Below the pieces are notes generated by a model, which ran no database searches, was not told the origin of the DNA, and saw only the letters and a program-made list of their open reading frames with translations. Of a stretch of DNA of 64,000 nucleotides, positions 18,548 to 27,876 are shown piece by piece. The stretch's first letter is position 1; every line of letters starts with the position of its first letter. Made by a program: the position numbers and the translations under genes. Origin of the DNA: Chryseobacterium sp. (GTDB taxonomy: Bacteria > Bacteroidota > Bacteroidia > Flavobacteriales > Weeksellaceae); the NCBI RefSeq assembly GCF_029240215.1, contig NZ_JARBTK010000002.1, positions 612,453-676,452 of the forward strand, given 5' to 3'.

Positions 18548-18618
18548 TTATATTCGGATCAGCAAGAATTTAAATGAATTAAAAACTTCACGAAATAACA
18601 ATATTTCTTTATAACTGC

Positions 18619-18648
18619 TTGTAGATTAAAAAATTATTACTATTTTTG
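18619..18648 (+). promoter_or_regulatory. Promoter of the str operon
   Basis: TTG at 18619-18621, exactly 19 bp, then TATTTTTG at 18641-18648: an ideal Bacteroidetes sigma-A promoter. Transcription would start about 18655, leaving a leader of under 20 nt before rpsL. Confidence 0.85.
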
Positions 18649-18672
18649 CACCCTAAAATAAAAAGCAATTAA

Positions 18673-19086
18673 ATGCCTACTATTCAACAATTAGTAAGAA
18701 AAGGAAGAGTCGCACTCACCAAGAAGAGTAAATCGGCTGCCCTTGATTCTTGTCCACAAAGACGAGGTGTATGTACGAGAGTATATACTACCACTCCTAA
18801 GAAACCTAACTCTGCGCTTAGAAAAGTTGCAAGGGTAAGACTTTCAAACGGTAAAGAAGTCAACGCCTACATCCCGGGCGAAGGACATAATCTTCAAGAG
18901 CACTCGATAGTATTGGTACGCGGCGGAAGGGTGAAAGACCTACCGGGAGTACGTTATCATATCGTAAGAGGAGCATTAGACACTGCAGGTGTTAGCGGAA
19001 GAACGCAGAGAAGATCTAAGTATGGAGCTAAGAGACCAAAACCAGGTCAGGCAGCAGCTGCGCCAGCTAAAGGAAAGAAAAAATAA
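18673..19086 (+). CDS. rpsL: 30S ribosomal protein uS12
   Basis: 137 residues; a decoding-centre protein of the 30S subunit. The conserved loops [12 protein letters not shown] (K43) and [13 protein letters not shown] (K88) have the wild-type lysines whose replacement gives streptomycin resistance elsewhere. The C-terminus is extended by an Ala/Lys-rich tail ([12 protein letters not shown]). First gene of the str operon. Confidence 0.98.
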   Translation: MPTIQQLVRKGRVALTKKSKSAALDSCPQRRGVCTRVYTTTPKKPNSALRKVARVRLSNGKEVNAYIPGEGHNLQEHSIVLVRGGRVKDLPGVRYHIVRGALDTAGVSGRTQRRSKYGAKRPKPGQAAAAPAKGKKK

Positions 19087-19109
19087 TCATTAAATAAGGT
19101 ACAGAAACA

Positions 19110-19586
19110 ATGAGAAAGACAAAAGCGAAAAAAAGACCGTTGTTACCAGATCCGAAATTTAATGATCAATTGGTAACTAGATTTGTAAACAACTTGATGC
19201 TGGACGGTAAGAAGTCTATCGCATTCAAAATATTCTATGATGCATTAGATATCGTAGAAACTAAAAAAGGAGAAACTGAAAAGACTGCCCTTGAAATCTG
19301 GAAAGATGCATTAACTAACGTTATGCCTCACGTAGAAGTACGTTCTAGAAGAGTAGGTGGAGCTAACTTCCAGATTCCTATGCCAATCAGAGCTGACAGA
19401 AAAATTTCTATGGCAATGAAATGGTTAATCCTTTACTCTAAAAAGAGAAATGATAAGTCAATGGCTTTGAAATTGGCTAACGAAGTAGTAGCTGCTTCAA
19501 GAGAAGAAGGTGCTGCTTACAAGAAAAAATCTGATACTCACAAAATGGCGGAAGCTAACAAAGCTTTCTCACACTTTAAATTCTAA
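19110..19586 (+). CDS. rpsG: 30S ribosomal protein uS7
   Basis: 158 residues, standard length. It nucleates assembly of the 30S head and contacts the E site. Conserved segments include [15 protein letters not shown] and [18 protein letters not shown]. It lies 23 bp after rpsL and 6 bp before fusA. Confidence 0.98.
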   Translation: MRKTKAKKRPLLPDPKFNDQLVTRFVNNLMLDGKKSIAFKIFYDALDIVETKKGETEKTALEIWKDALTNVMPHVEVRSRRVGGANFQIPMPIRADRKISMAMKWLILYSKKRNDKSMALKLANEVVAASREEGAAYKKKSDTHKMAEANKAFSHFKF

Positions 19587-19592
19587 TTAGAA

Positions 19593-21710
19593 ATGAGTAG
19601 AGATCTTAAATTTACAAGAAATATTGGTATTGCTGCCCACATTGATGCGGGAAAAACTACCACTACAGAAAGAATCTTATTCTATACAGGGGTAAACCAC
19701 AAAATTGGAGAAGTACATGATGGTGCATCTACAATGGACTGGATGGAGCAGGAAGCAGAAAGAGGTATTACCATTACTTCTGCTGCAACCACTTGTTCTT
19801 GGAACTTCCCAACTGACCAAGGAAAAGCTTTACCTGAAACTAAGCCTTACCACTTCAACATCATCGATACACCGGGACACGTTGACTTCACAGTAGAAGT
19901 AAACAGATCTTTGAGAGTATTGGATGGATTGGTATTCTTATTCTCTGCAGTAGATGGAGTAGAGCCTCAGTCTGAAACAAACTGGAGACTTGCTGACAAC
20001 TACAAAGTGGCAAGAATGGGATTTGTAAACAAAATGGACCGTCAAGGTGCTGACTTCCTTAACGTGGTAAACCAGGTTAAGTCTATGTTAGGATCAAATG
20101 CAGTTCCAATCGTTTTACCAATCGGTGCTGAAGAAGATTTCAAAGGTGTTGTTGACTTAATTAAAAACAGAGCGATCATCTGGGATGAAGCTGGACAAGG
20201 TGCTACTTTCGAGGTAGTTCCAATTCCTGAAGACATGAAAGATGAAGTTCTTGAATACAGAGAGAAATTAGTAGAAGCTGTTGCTGACTACGATGAGACT
20301 TTGATGGAGAAATTCTTCGAAGATCCGGATTCTATCTCTGAAGACGAAATCAACGAAGCTCTAAGAAAAGCTACTATTGATCTTTCTATTATCCCAATGA
20401 CTTGTGGTTCTTCATTCAAGAATAAAGGAGTACAGTTTATGTTGGATGCAGTATGTAAATACCTGCCTTCTCCATTGGATAAAGATGATATCAAAGGTAC
20501 TGACCCAAGAACTGACGCTGAAATTACAAGAAAACCAGACGTAAACGAGCCTTTTGCGGCTTTAGCATTTAAGATTGCTACTGACCCATTCGTGGGAAGA
20601 TTGGCATTCTTCAGAGCATACTCTGGAAGACTGGATGCAGGTTCTTATATCTTAAACACCCGTTCAGGTGATAAAGAAAGAATCTCTAGAATCTATCAGA
20701 TGCACGCTAACAAGCAAAATCCTGTAGAATATATTGAAGCAGGAGATATTGGTGCAGCGGTAGGTTTCAAATCTATCAAAACAGGTGATACAATGTGTGA
20801 CGAGAAAAACCCAATCGTTCTAGAATCGATGGTTTTCCCTGATCCGGTAATTGGTATCGCTGTTGAGCCTAAAACTAAAGCTGACCAGGATAAAATGGGT
20901 AACGCTTTAGCTAAATTAGCTGAAGAAGATCCTACTTTCACAGTAAGAACTGACGAAGCTTCTGGACAAACGATTATCTCTGGTATGGGTGAGCTTCACC
21001 TAGATATCATTGTTGACCGTATGAGAAGAGAATTCAAAGTTGAAGTAAACCAAGGTCAACCTCAGGTAGAATACAAAGAAAATCTTACAAGAGTTGCTCC
21101 ACACAGAGAAGTTTACAAAAAACAATCTGGTGGTAAAGGTAAATTTGCTGATATCGTATTTGAATTAGGACCTGCAGACGAAGGTAAAGTTGGTTTAGAA
21201 TTCATCAATGAGATCAAAGGTGGTAACGTTCCTAGAGAATTTGTTCCTGCTATTGAAAAAGGCTTTAAAGCTGCAATGAAAAACGGTCCTTTGGCTGGTT
21301 TCGAAGTTGAAGGTATTAAAGTTACTCTTAAAGACGGATCTTTCCACGCAGTGGATTCTGATGCACTTTCTTTTGAAATGGCAGCTAAATTAGGATTTAA
21401 AGAAGCGGGACGTGCTGCTAAGCCGGTAATTATGGAGCCTATTATGAAACTGGAGGTTGTAACTCCGGAAGAATATATGGGTAATATCATTGGTGACCTT
21501 AACAAGAGAAGAGGTACGATCAGTGGTCAGGAAGAGAAAAACGGAGCCGTAGTTATCAAAGGTTCAGTTCCACTTTCTGAAATGTTTGGATATGTAACAA
21601 CTCTAAGAACACTTTCATCAGGAAGAGCTACTTCTTCTATGGAATTAGAGAAATACCAGGCGACTCCACAAAACGTTGCTGAAGAAATCATTGCTAAAGC
21701 AAAAGGTTAA
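19593..21710 (+). CDS. fusA: Elongation factor G
   Basis: 705-residue translocation GTPase. G1 is [20 protein letters not shown], the switch [10 protein letters not shown] and G4 NKMDRQGAD. Domains II-V follow at normal length, including the conserved [11 protein letters not shown] and the C-terminal [14 protein letters not shown]. No tuf gene follows; rpsJ comes next, which is the order I know from Bacteroidetes. Confidence 0.98.
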   Translation: MSRDLKFTRNIGIAAHIDAGKTTTTERILFYTGVNHKIGEVHDGASTMDWMEQEAERGITITSAATTCSWNFPTDQGKALPETKPYHFNIIDTPGHVDFTVEVNRSLRVLDGLVFLFSAVDGVEPQSETNWRLADNYKVARMGFVNKMDRQGADFLNVVNQVKSMLGSNAVPIVLPIGAEEDFKGVVDLIKNRAIIWDEAGQGATFEVVPIPEDMKDEVLEYREKLVEAVADYDETLMEKFFEDPDSISEDEINEALRKATIDLSIIPMTCGSSFKNKGVQFMLDAVCKYLPSPLDKDDIKGTDPRTDAEITRKPDVNEPFAALAFKIATDPFVGRLAFFRAYSGRLDAGSYILNTRSGDKERISRIYQMHANKQNPVEYIEAGDIGAAVGFKSIKTGDTMCDEKNPIVLESMVFPDPVIGIAVEPKTKADQDKMGNALAKLAEEDPTFTVRTDEASGQTIISGMGELHLDIIVDRMRREFKVEVNQGQPQVEYKENLTRVAPHREVYKKQSGGKGKFADIVFELGPADEGKVGLEFINEIKGGNVPREFVPAIEKGFKAAMKNGPLAGFEVEGIKVTLKDGSFHAVDSDALSFEMAAKLGFKEAGRAAKPVIMEPIMKLEVVTPEEYMGNIIGDLNKRRGTISGQEEKNGAVVIKGSVPLSEMFGYVTTLRTLSSGRATSSMELEKYQATPQNVAEEIIAKAKG

Positions 21711-21727
21711 TTTTTTAAATCAAAGAA

Positions 21728-22033
21728 ATGTCACAAAGAATCAGAATAAAACTAAAATCTTACGATTACAACTTGGTAGACAAGTCTGCTGAGAAAATCG
21801 TAAAAACGGTAAAGGCTACTGGTGCTGTTGTAAACGGACCCATTCCATTACCTACAAATAAGAGAATCTTCACCGTGTTGAGATCTCCGCACGTAAACAA
21901 GAAAGCTAGAGAGCAGTTCCAATTATCAGCTCATAAGAGATTGATGGATATCTACTCTTCTTCTTCTAAAACTGTGGATGCTCTAATGAAATTAGAGTTA
22001 CCTTCAGGTGTTGACGTAGAAATTAAAGTGTGA
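21728..22033 (+). CDS. rpsJ: 30S ribosomal protein uS10
   Basis: 101 residues. A 30S head protein; as NusE it also acts in antitermination. Hallmarks are [17 protein letters not shown] and [20 protein letters not shown]. In many bacteria it leads the S10 operon directly into rplC. Here a terminator follows 33 bp after the stop and rplC is 10.2 kb away. Confidence 0.98.
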   Translation: MSQRIRIKLKSYDYNLVDKSAEKIVKTVKATGAVVNGPIPLPTNKRIFTVLRSPHVNKKAREQFQLSAHKRLMDIYSSSSKTVDALMKLELPSGVDVEIKV

Positions 22034-22066
22034 TAAATTAGCCTTTGGCTTATCATCTTATATAAA

Positions 22067-22096
22067 ATCCCTTTTCGAAAGAAGAGGGATTTTTTT
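22067..22096 (+). terminator. Intrinsic terminator ending the str operon
   Basis: Stem ATCCCTTTTC / GAAGAGGGAT with a GAAA tetraloop and a T-run to 22096. Its position after rpsJ supports transcriptional separation of the str and S10 blocks. Confidence 0.92.
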
Positions 22097-22190
22097 AATT
22101 GATAGCCAACTATACCCTCATCTTGCAGGCTACATTATTCGGTATGCTATTCTGAATGTATGAATAAACTCAATCCTTTGGGTTAACATT

Positions 22191-22408
22191 CCATCTTTTA
22201 GGTGACGAACCTCTCTTTTTCGGTTATTAAGTCCTTTTTTACGCCAGACACCTTATTTTTTACGTCCACGACCTTATCTTTAGCGTTTAGAGCCTTATTT
22301 TTTAGGTCTATAGACCCAATCTTTTAAGTTACAAACCTAATTTTTTACGTCAGGAACCCTATTTTTTAGGTTCAGAACCTAAACGTTGCACTTTACCAAC
22401 CTAAACGG
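22191..22408. repeat. 21-22-bp degenerate tandem repeat, array 1
   Basis: About ten units with consensus near CCTNATTTTTTAGGTC followed by six variable bases. Unit starts at 22251, 22272, 22293, 22315, 22336, 22357, 22378 and 22400 give a period of 21 or 22 bp; units before 22251 are weaker. The T-tract and AGGT core are best kept. The array fills most of the 509-bp gap between rpsJ and the TPR/AraC regulator. The stretch 22097-22190 shows nothing I recognise. Confidence 0.85.
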
Positions 22409-22542
22409 AGGGTGTAGCAGATTAATTTTTTTATTTTTAAAACGAATTTCTGCATTTTCGGATTGATAAAATATTAATTTCAGAAAGACACTTGAATTTC
22501 CTTACACATTTATCATTACATTTGCATAAAGCATAACAAATA

Positions 22543-24099
22543 ATGATGAAAATACACACATACAGGAAAAAGATTTTCCTTCTCTCTTTTCTGATGTTTT
22601 CTTTTTGGTGTTCCGCCCAAGTCACAGAAAACCAATTATTAAAAAAATATGAACAAGCTGATGCTTTAAGTGAAACTGACACTGAAAAATCTACGCGCGA
22701 AACTATTAAACTTTATCAGCAATCTTTGAAGTATCAATACAAAACTCTAGAGTTGAAATGTCTTTTGACGTTGGGTTATAATTATGATTTTATCAATAAA
22801 ATAGAAAAATCATTAGAATATGCAAAACTTCTTGAAAGAAGAGCAGAAGAAGAAAATAATACCAAATTACAAGTTGACGCTTATCGACTTCAAGGAAGAG
22901 AATTTAATAAGCTGGAAATGAGAAAAGAAGCTTTAGCTTCGTTGGAAAAAGCTCTTATTATTGCTAATGAAAGAAAAGATTTAGAAGCTATAGGAAATAT
23001 TTATACAGAATATGCAACGATTTATAGTAGAGATGATGATGGGTCCAAATATTTTGAGTCTATCAGAAATGCTATTGAAAATCATCAGAAAATAAAGGAT
23101 GCTAAGCTTAAAAATTATCGTCTGTCTTTTGATTATAATATAATAGGAACTTATTATGATAATAAAAATATTTACGATAAAGCAATAGAAAACTATAAAA
23201 AAAGTCTTTCTTTTTCTACAGAAAATCCGATTGCTCAAGGTATCCTGAATTACAACATCGGCAATATGTATACCAAGCAAGAGCAATGGCAAAAAGCATT
23301 GGAGTGCTTCTTGGTAGCTGAGAAATTTGCAAAAGACAAACCAGATCTTTTAGCCTATATTTATGATGGATTATCTAATTCCTACCTGAAATTGAATGAA
23401 AATGATAAATCTATGTCATATAGAATCAAATACAAAGAACTACAAGGAAAACAAGATTCTGAAAAATACACTACTGCTCAGTCTGTTCACAAACAGATTA
23501 TTGATGAAAAAGATAAAGGATTTTCTATACAAAAGAAGCTATTATCAGGTATTATATTTTTAATCCTTTTCGTTTTTACGGCACTATTTATCATCAATAG
23601 AAATAAATCAAAAAAAGAATACGCCAATTACCAAAAAATCATCGAAAAATTACAAAACCAAGAATCGCTGATTTCTGCACCTGTCGTTTCTAATTCTGTC
23701 ACTGAAAAAACAACATTTTCTGTTCCATCAGATAAAGAAGTCGAGATTTTGAAAAAGCTTGATAAATTTGAAAAATCGGAAGGTTTCAAAAATAAAAACC
23801 TCTCTCTTTCTTCTATGTCAGAATCGCTCAGTACCAATACTGCCTACCTTTCTACGGTCATCAATGCCAACAAAAATAAAAACTTCAACCAGTACATCAA
23901 TGAGCTAAGGATTGATTATATCATTTACAAACTCAGAAACGACCCACAGTACCGGAAATATAAAATCAGTCATCTGGCAGAAGAATGCGGTTTTTCCTCC
24001 CACAACACTTTCACGGCTGCTTTCGCTAATTTTGCAGGAGTTTCGCCTTCCAACTTTGTAAAATTTCTCTCTCAGGAAAAGCTGACTTCTCCGAATTGA
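22543..24099 (+). CDS. TPR-containing AraC-family transcriptional regulator
   Basis: 518 residues. A signal-like segment (FLLSFLMFSFWCSAQ, ~12-26) is followed by tetratricopeptide-type helices (~40-310; for example AIENYKKSLSFS, NYNIGNMYTKQEQWQKALEC). One transmembrane helix (LLSGIIFLILFVFTALFIIN, ~330-350) leads to a cytoplasmic AraC-type DNA-binding domain (~420-515: LSTNTAYLSTVINANKNKN, HLAEECGFSSHNTFTAAFAN). This periplasmic-sensor/cytoplasmic-HTH layout is common in flavobacteria. A TACATTTG -7 element lies at 22517-22524. The ligand and targets are unknown; the neighbouring surface-protein gene is one possible target. Confidence 0.9.
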   Translation: MMKIHTYRKKIFLLSFLMFSFWCSAQVTENQLLKKYEQADALSETDTEKSTRETIKLYQQSLKYQYKTLELKCLLTLGYNYDFINKIEKSLEYAKLLERRAEEENNTKLQVDAYRLQGREFNKLEMRKEALASLEKALIIANERKDLEAIGNIYTEYATIYSRDDDGSKYFESIRNAIENHQKIKDAKLKNYRLSFDYNIIGTYYDNKNIYDKAIENYKKSLSFSTENPIAQGILNYNIGNMYTKQEQWQKALECFLVAEKFAKDKPDLLAYIYDGLSNSYLKLNENDKSMSYRIKYKELQGKQDSEKYTTAQSVHKQIIDEKDKGFSIQKKLLSGIIFLILFVFTALFIINRNKSKKEYANYQKIIEKLQNQESLISAPVVSNSVTEKTTFSVPSDKEVEILKKLDKFEKSEGFKNKNLSLSSMSESLSTNTAYLSTVINANKNKNFNQYINELRIDYIIYKLRNDPQYRKYKISHLAEECGFSSHNTFTAAFANFAGVSPSNFVKFLSQEKLTSPN

Positions 24100-24108
24100 T
24101 CTTTAATT

Positions 24109-24665
24109 AAAACAATAGAAGCAACATCCTTTTTTTTAAACTGTTTAAGAAGCATCTTTGTCATTGGCTACGTTTGCAAGCTGTGTTGAGATTCCTTCGG
24201 AATGACAAACTTTGGATATTGTGATTAATTAATTTAAGGTATTCTTAAAACAATAAAAGCAACATCCTTTTTTTAAATCAGTTTAAGAAGCATCTTTGAC
24301 ATTGGCTACGTTTACAAGCTGTGTTGAGATTCCTCCGGAATGACAAACGTTGGATATTGTGATTAACTAATTTAAGGTATTCTTAAAACAATAAAAGCAA
24401 CATCCTTTTTTTAAATCTGTTTAAGAAGCATGTTTGTCATTGACTACGTTTACAAGCTATGTTGAGATTCCTCCGGAATGACAACGTTGGATATTGTGAT
24501 TAACTAATTTAAGGTATTCTTAGAACAATAAAAAGCAACATCCTTTTTATTAAAATCCGTTTTTAGAAGCATCTTTGTCATTCCGGAGGAATCTAAACAA
24601 TTTTATAGACCGTTTTTGTTGAGATTCCTGCGGAATGACAAACGTTGGATATTGTGATTAATTAA
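24109..24665. repeat. Tandem array of four ~138-bp repeats
   Basis: Copies begin at 24109, 24247, 24385 and 24522, each opening with AACAATA, then AAGCAACATCCTTTTT, and ending near TTGGATATTGTGATTAA. Copies 1-3 are over 90% identical by eye; copy 4 differs in its middle. Each carries GAGATTCCTNCGGAATGACA; copy 4 also has the inverted counterpart TGTCATTCCGGAGGAATCT, making a long imperfect palindrome. No ORF spans the array. The remaining 24666-24867 holds only a candidate -7 element (TATTTTTG, 24820-24827). Confidence 0.92.
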
Positions 24666-24867
24666 ATTTAAGACATTATTCCTTACTCAATACATTCTCC
24701 GTCAAAATTATCAACTTACAATTTAAGACATATGATTATCAGTAATATAAGTATGTTTGTGATTCGTCGGAATTATTAATTTCGGGAGTGTGTTCCTTTT
24801 TATCCTGCATTTCACAATCTATTTTTGTGCATTATAAACGCAACGATAATTTAAAAAATACAACTCA

Positions 24868-26292
24868 ATGAAAAATGTAAACATTACGATGAAAAAAAGT
24901 TTTTTTGTGACGGCGATCATTGCCGGCAATTTTATTTTCGGGCAGGTCGGGATTAATAATGAATCTCCAAAAGCTACTTTAGATGTTTCTGTGCATCCAA
25001 CAGACAACACAAAACCTGAAGGTATCATAGCCCCAAGATTGACCGGAAACCAAATACAGAATAAAGATACACAATATGATCTGCCCCAAAAAGGAACTAT
25101 TGTCTATGCAACTGCGGCAACAGCAGCACCGGCGGGGAAAACCATCAACATTACCTCAGAAGGATATTATTATTTTGATGGCAGCATTTGGCAAAAATTC
25201 AATAGCGGAACTGCCGTTGCTGCCGGAACAGAACCTTGGTATGATGTAGCTACTAACACCGGAGCAACTGCCAATACTCAGGATATTTATCAAATGGGAA
25301 AAGTTGGAGTAGGTACCAATACTCCCGGCGCAACCTTAGATATTGTTTCGGCAGGAAGTGATAATACGACCAAAGCATTGAAAATCAACAACTCGGCGGC
25401 AACGCCACAAGAAATGGTAACGGTTCTGAATAACGGAAATGTAGGATTGGGACGCGTAAACCCTACCGACCATCTGCATCTCGGCTACGGAAATGCTAGG
25501 ATAGAATATGACCCTGCTTTGGTAGACAACGGCATCAAACTGAGCGGAACCGGCGGGCTGTATCACCGCTTACCTTCACATCTTGGTATCACGGGTACCA
25601 CCAATAGATACGTGAGTGTGAATAGCAATTCTCTTGGCGTTGCCTTGGAAACAGACAATTCTGACCCTACCAAAAACGGACTTTTGATCTTACGTACCGG
25701 TACAGGGAATGTCGGGATTAATGAGCCAAACCCTACAACCACGCTCCACGTGAAAGCCAAAGATGGCGTTGGAACAGGTTTCCGTTTGGTAGATGGTTCG
25801 GAAGGTGTTGGGAAAGTTTTGACATCGGATGCTGACGGAAATGCAAGCTGGGAACTGCCAGCATCTGTACCTCCTCTTACTATAAACTCTACTGGGGGAG
25901 TTCAAACGAGTCTTATGAGTGCCAATGATGTTATGACATATACGGGGGCTTCTGCTGTAGTAACTGTTCCTGGGCAATACCTGATTACCACACGGTATAT
26001 AGCAGATAAATCACCTGTGAATTGCACTGATGTTTTAGCATTCAATCTAAATAAAAACAGTTCTACCGTTTTTAACGGTACTACCGCCGCTTTTGCTAAT
26101 CAAGATGCACATATGCCTGCTGGCGCTGGTCATTATGACTTTATTTACACAACACAAACTGCGTACTTAACGGCAGCAACTTACTATATGTTTGTTCGGG
26201 CTAACACCCTTAACGGCGCTAATAATTGCACATCATATACTATCCGTCCAGGTTTTGCAGAAAATAGCTTTACCCTTACATTGCTAAAATAA
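24868..26292 (+). CDS. Secreted surface protein with VGIN-type repeats
   Basis: 474 residues, exported: signal peptide KKSFFVTAIIAGNFIFGQ. The ATG at 24889 (MKKS) is an alternative start giving a shorter n-region. The body has recurring phrases VGINNESPKATLDV, VGVGTNTPGATLDI and VGINEPNPTTTLHV, typical of flavobacterial surface or filament-like proteins that resemble tail-fibre segments. The C-terminal ~130 residues look like a jelly-roll (C1q/TNF-like) domain (PGQYLITTRYIADKS; YTIRPGFAENSFTLTLLK); that is a guess from pattern. No T9SS C-terminal signal is apparent. Confidence 0.75.
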   Translation: MKNVNITMKKSFFVTAIIAGNFIFGQVGINNESPKATLDVSVHPTDNTKPEGIIAPRLTGNQIQNKDTQYDLPQKGTIVYATAATAAPAGKTINITSEGYYYFDGSIWQKFNSGTAVAAGTEPWYDVATNTGATANTQDIYQMGKVGVGTNTPGATLDIVSAGSDNTTKALKINNSAATPQEMVTVLNNGNVGLGRVNPTDHLHLGYGNARIEYDPALVDNGIKLSGTGGLYHRLPSHLGITGTTNRYVSVNSNSLGVALETDNSDPTKNGLLILRTGTGNVGINEPNPTTTLHVKAKDGVGTGFRLVDGSEGVGKVLTSDADGNASWELPASVPPLTINSTGGVQTSLMSANDVMTYTGASAVVTVPGQYLITTRYIADKSPVNCTDVLAFNLNKNSSTVFNGTTAAFANQDAHMPAGAGHYDFIYTTQTAYLTAATYYMFVRANTLNGANNCTSYTIRPGFAENSFTLTLLK

Positions 26293-26321
26293 TATTCTCT
26301 CAGCTTTCCCGTACAGTTGAT

Positions 26322-26354
26322 AAACGATCAAGGTTTTAGAAACCTTGATCGTTT
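26322..26354. terminator. Perfect 15-bp inverted repeat, probable terminator
   Basis: AAACGATCAAGGTTT and its exact complement are separated by a TAG loop, 29 bp after the surface-protein stop codon. The stem ends in only three T, so termination is likely but not certain. Confidence 0.7.
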
Positions 26355-26438
26355 GAAATGACTGATGGAACTTTGCTGATGAATCTTAAGCAGCTTATAA
26401 TAATTAGTGTTAAATCAACTCTAAGCATCAATAGGAAT

Positions 26439-26557
26439 GGGCTTTAGCCCGCCGTTTTCAAAAAGAATGATGAAGAGTCGGCTTTAGCCAAAACTTATTG
26501 TCGATTTTGGCTAAAGCCTTTTTGATTCTGCAAAACCTTTCATCGGGCTAAAGCCCG
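26439..26557. repeat. Nested palindromic REP-like element (GGCTTTAGCC)
   Basis: Four 10-12-bp palindromic cores lie within 120 bp: GGGCTTTAGCCC (26439-26450), GGCTTTAGCC (26480-26489), GGCTAAAGCC (26509-26518) and GGGCTAAAGCCC (26545-26556). The inner pair, extended by AAAA/TTTT, forms an inverted repeat, and the outer pair is likewise inverted, so the segment could fold into a nested cruciform. This type of intergenic element is common in flavobacteria. Confidence 0.8.
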
Positions 26558-26596
26558 ACGCAATTGATTTTTGAACCTACAAAATAATCAATAAAT

Positions 26597-26800
26597 CCTC
26601 ATTTTTGACGTTCCGAAGTGCAACAATGAGGTTGTACAACCCCAAACTTGGGGTTCAGGATGTCAAAAATGAGGTCTAAGACCTAAAAAATGAGGTTCGA
26701 GACCCCAAAAATGAGGTTAGGTAACCTCAAACTTGAGGTTCAGAACGTGAAAAATGAGGTCTAAGACCTAAAAAATGGACTTCGGAACGTAAAAGTAATG
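26597..26800. repeat. 21-22-bp degenerate tandem repeat, array 2 (inverted relative to array 1)
   Basis: At least eight units of the form CCTAAAAAATGAGGTTC plus a few variable bases. The TGAGGT core recurs at 26627, 26649 (TGGGGT), 26670, 26691, 26712, 26734, 26755 and 26776 (TGGAC variant), so the period is 21 or 22 bp. The reverse complement of the unit (CCTCATTTTTTAGG) matches array 1 at 22191-22408, so the two arrays are one family in opposite orientation. Confidence 0.85.
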
Positions 26801-26877
26801 CCTTAATTTTTCATTGGGTTGTAAACCGTACAATCATAAAACAATAATCATAAGTTTAAAATCTCTACTTAATACAG

Positions 26878-27126
26878 ATGAGAAAAAAAGACGCACAAAG
26901 CTATCACGTTATGGGTATGACCAAAAAAGAAGTGCAGGAAGAGTTGGGAGACGGCTTTAATTTCTATCCGGCAGATGTCTGGCATTATGAACTAAGCAAA
27001 ACCTGGTGGGGCATCAGAACTGTTCTGTTTCTAGAATTTGAAAACGACAGGGTAAATGCAAAATATACCCAAAAAGTATTTGGAAAAATCAAAATAAAAG
27101 AACACACAAATAATGATGGAGCCTGA
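26878..27126 (+). CDS. Small hypothetical protein
   Basis: 82 residues, soluble, with the segment GMTKKEVQEELGDGFNFYPADVWHYEL, two Trp in KTWWGIRTVLFLEFEND and a basic C-terminus. The opening MTKKEVQEELG phrase recalls small lipoprotein-like proteins of the SmpA/BamE type that respond to a ligand, but there is no signal peptide, so I assign no function. An A-rich region precedes the ATG. Confidence 0.65.
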   Translation: MRKKDAQSYHVMGMTKKEVQEELGDGFNFYPADVWHYELSKTWWGIRTVLFLEFENDRVNAKYTQKVFGKIKIKEHTNNDGA

Positions 27127-27291
27127 TCATTTGTAAAAATTGGTGTGCAATGAAAATACAAAACAGATACAACAAAACTTATATTTTATAATGATCCGTC
27201 AAGTTTTGTCAAAACATAGAAATTGAACTGGCAAGATAATAAATGGTCAACCTTGCAGGATGAGACCAGGCTCTTTTAAATAACCCAAAAG

Positions 27292-27315
27292 CTCCACCAA
27301 ATCGGCGGAGTTTTT
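27292..27315 (+). terminator. Weak intrinsic terminator
   Basis: CTCCACC / GGCGGAG stem with one A-C mismatch, followed by TTTTTG. It lies between the 82-residue gene and the iron-permease-family gene. The 27127-27291 stretch shows nothing else. Confidence 0.45.
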
Positions 27316-27344
27316 GTTTATATTTAAGATTAAAATTAATCCTA

Positions 27345-27845
27345 ATGTCAAAGTCAGATAAAAGTATTTTTGAAAAATTTTCAAACTGGGCAACGAAATT
27401 TACAGGAAGTTCTTATGCTTTTCTCATTGCCGTAGCCATTGTTGTCATTTGGGCAGTTTCAGGCCCTGTTTTCAATTATTCCGAAACGTGGCAGCTTGTG
27501 ATCAATACAGGAACTACGATCATAACTTTCCTGATGGTTTTCCTTATCCAAAAATCTCAGAATAAAGATTCAAAAGCCATTCAGATTAAATTAAATGAAC
27601 TGATTGCTGCCAATGAAAAAGCCAGCAACCGGATGGTTGATATAGAAGACCTTACCGAAAAGGAACTGGATCAAATTCATTGTTATTACGAAAAGCTGGC
27701 AGATTTTGCCGAAGAAGATGAAGATATTCATGCTTCACACTCCATCGATGCAGCAAAAAGAAACCAAAACAGAAAGCACGAAACCTTCCGGCAGAAACAC
27801 GACCAATGGCTACAAGAGCAGAAACAAAAAAAGGAATCAATTTGA
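27345..27845 (+). CDS. Low-affinity iron permease family membrane protein
   Basis: 166 residues with two transmembrane helices (~22-42 AFLIAVAIVVIWAVSGPVF and ~50-68 LVINTGTTIITFLMVFLIQ). The family signature TTIITFLMVFLIQKSQNKDSKAIQIKLNEL follows in the form found in bacterial members of the Fet4-like low-affinity iron permease family. The rest is a charged, likely coiled cytoplasmic tail. Two helices alone cannot form a conventional transporter, so an iron-transport role in bacteria is unproven. The stop codon lies within the bidirectional terminator stem. Confidence 0.85.
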   Translation: MSKSDKSIFEKFSNWATKFTGSSYAFLIAVAIVVIWAVSGPVFNYSETWQLVINTGTTIITFLMVFLIQKSQNKDSKAIQIKLNELIAANEKASNRMVDIEDLTEKELDQIHCYYEKLADFAEEDEDIHASHSIDAAKRNQNRKHETFRQKHDQWLQEQKQKKESI

Positions 27846-27858
27846 TTCCTTTTTTTAT
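27831..27858. terminator. Bidirectional terminator overlapping a stop codon
   Basis: AAGGAATC / GATTCCTT stem with an A-run before and a T-run after it, placed between two convergent genes. The stem includes the last codons of the iron-permease-family gene. Confidence 0.85.
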
Positions 27859-27876
27859 TTCGTAATAATATGAAAC

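Noticed and set aside
21113..21505. 130-codon minus-strand frame inside fusA
   Set aside because: It is the mirror of strongly conserved EF-G coding sequence, with Ser/Pro/Leu-rich composition typical of an antisense shadow.
22191..22408. CRISPR array
   Set aside because: There are no separate repeats and unique 30-nt spacers: the whole 21-22-bp unit is degenerate, and no cas genes are present.
24109..24665. Insertion sequence
   Set aside because: There is no transposase frame, no terminal inverted repeats or target duplication around the array; it is a tandem repeat of a non-coding unit.
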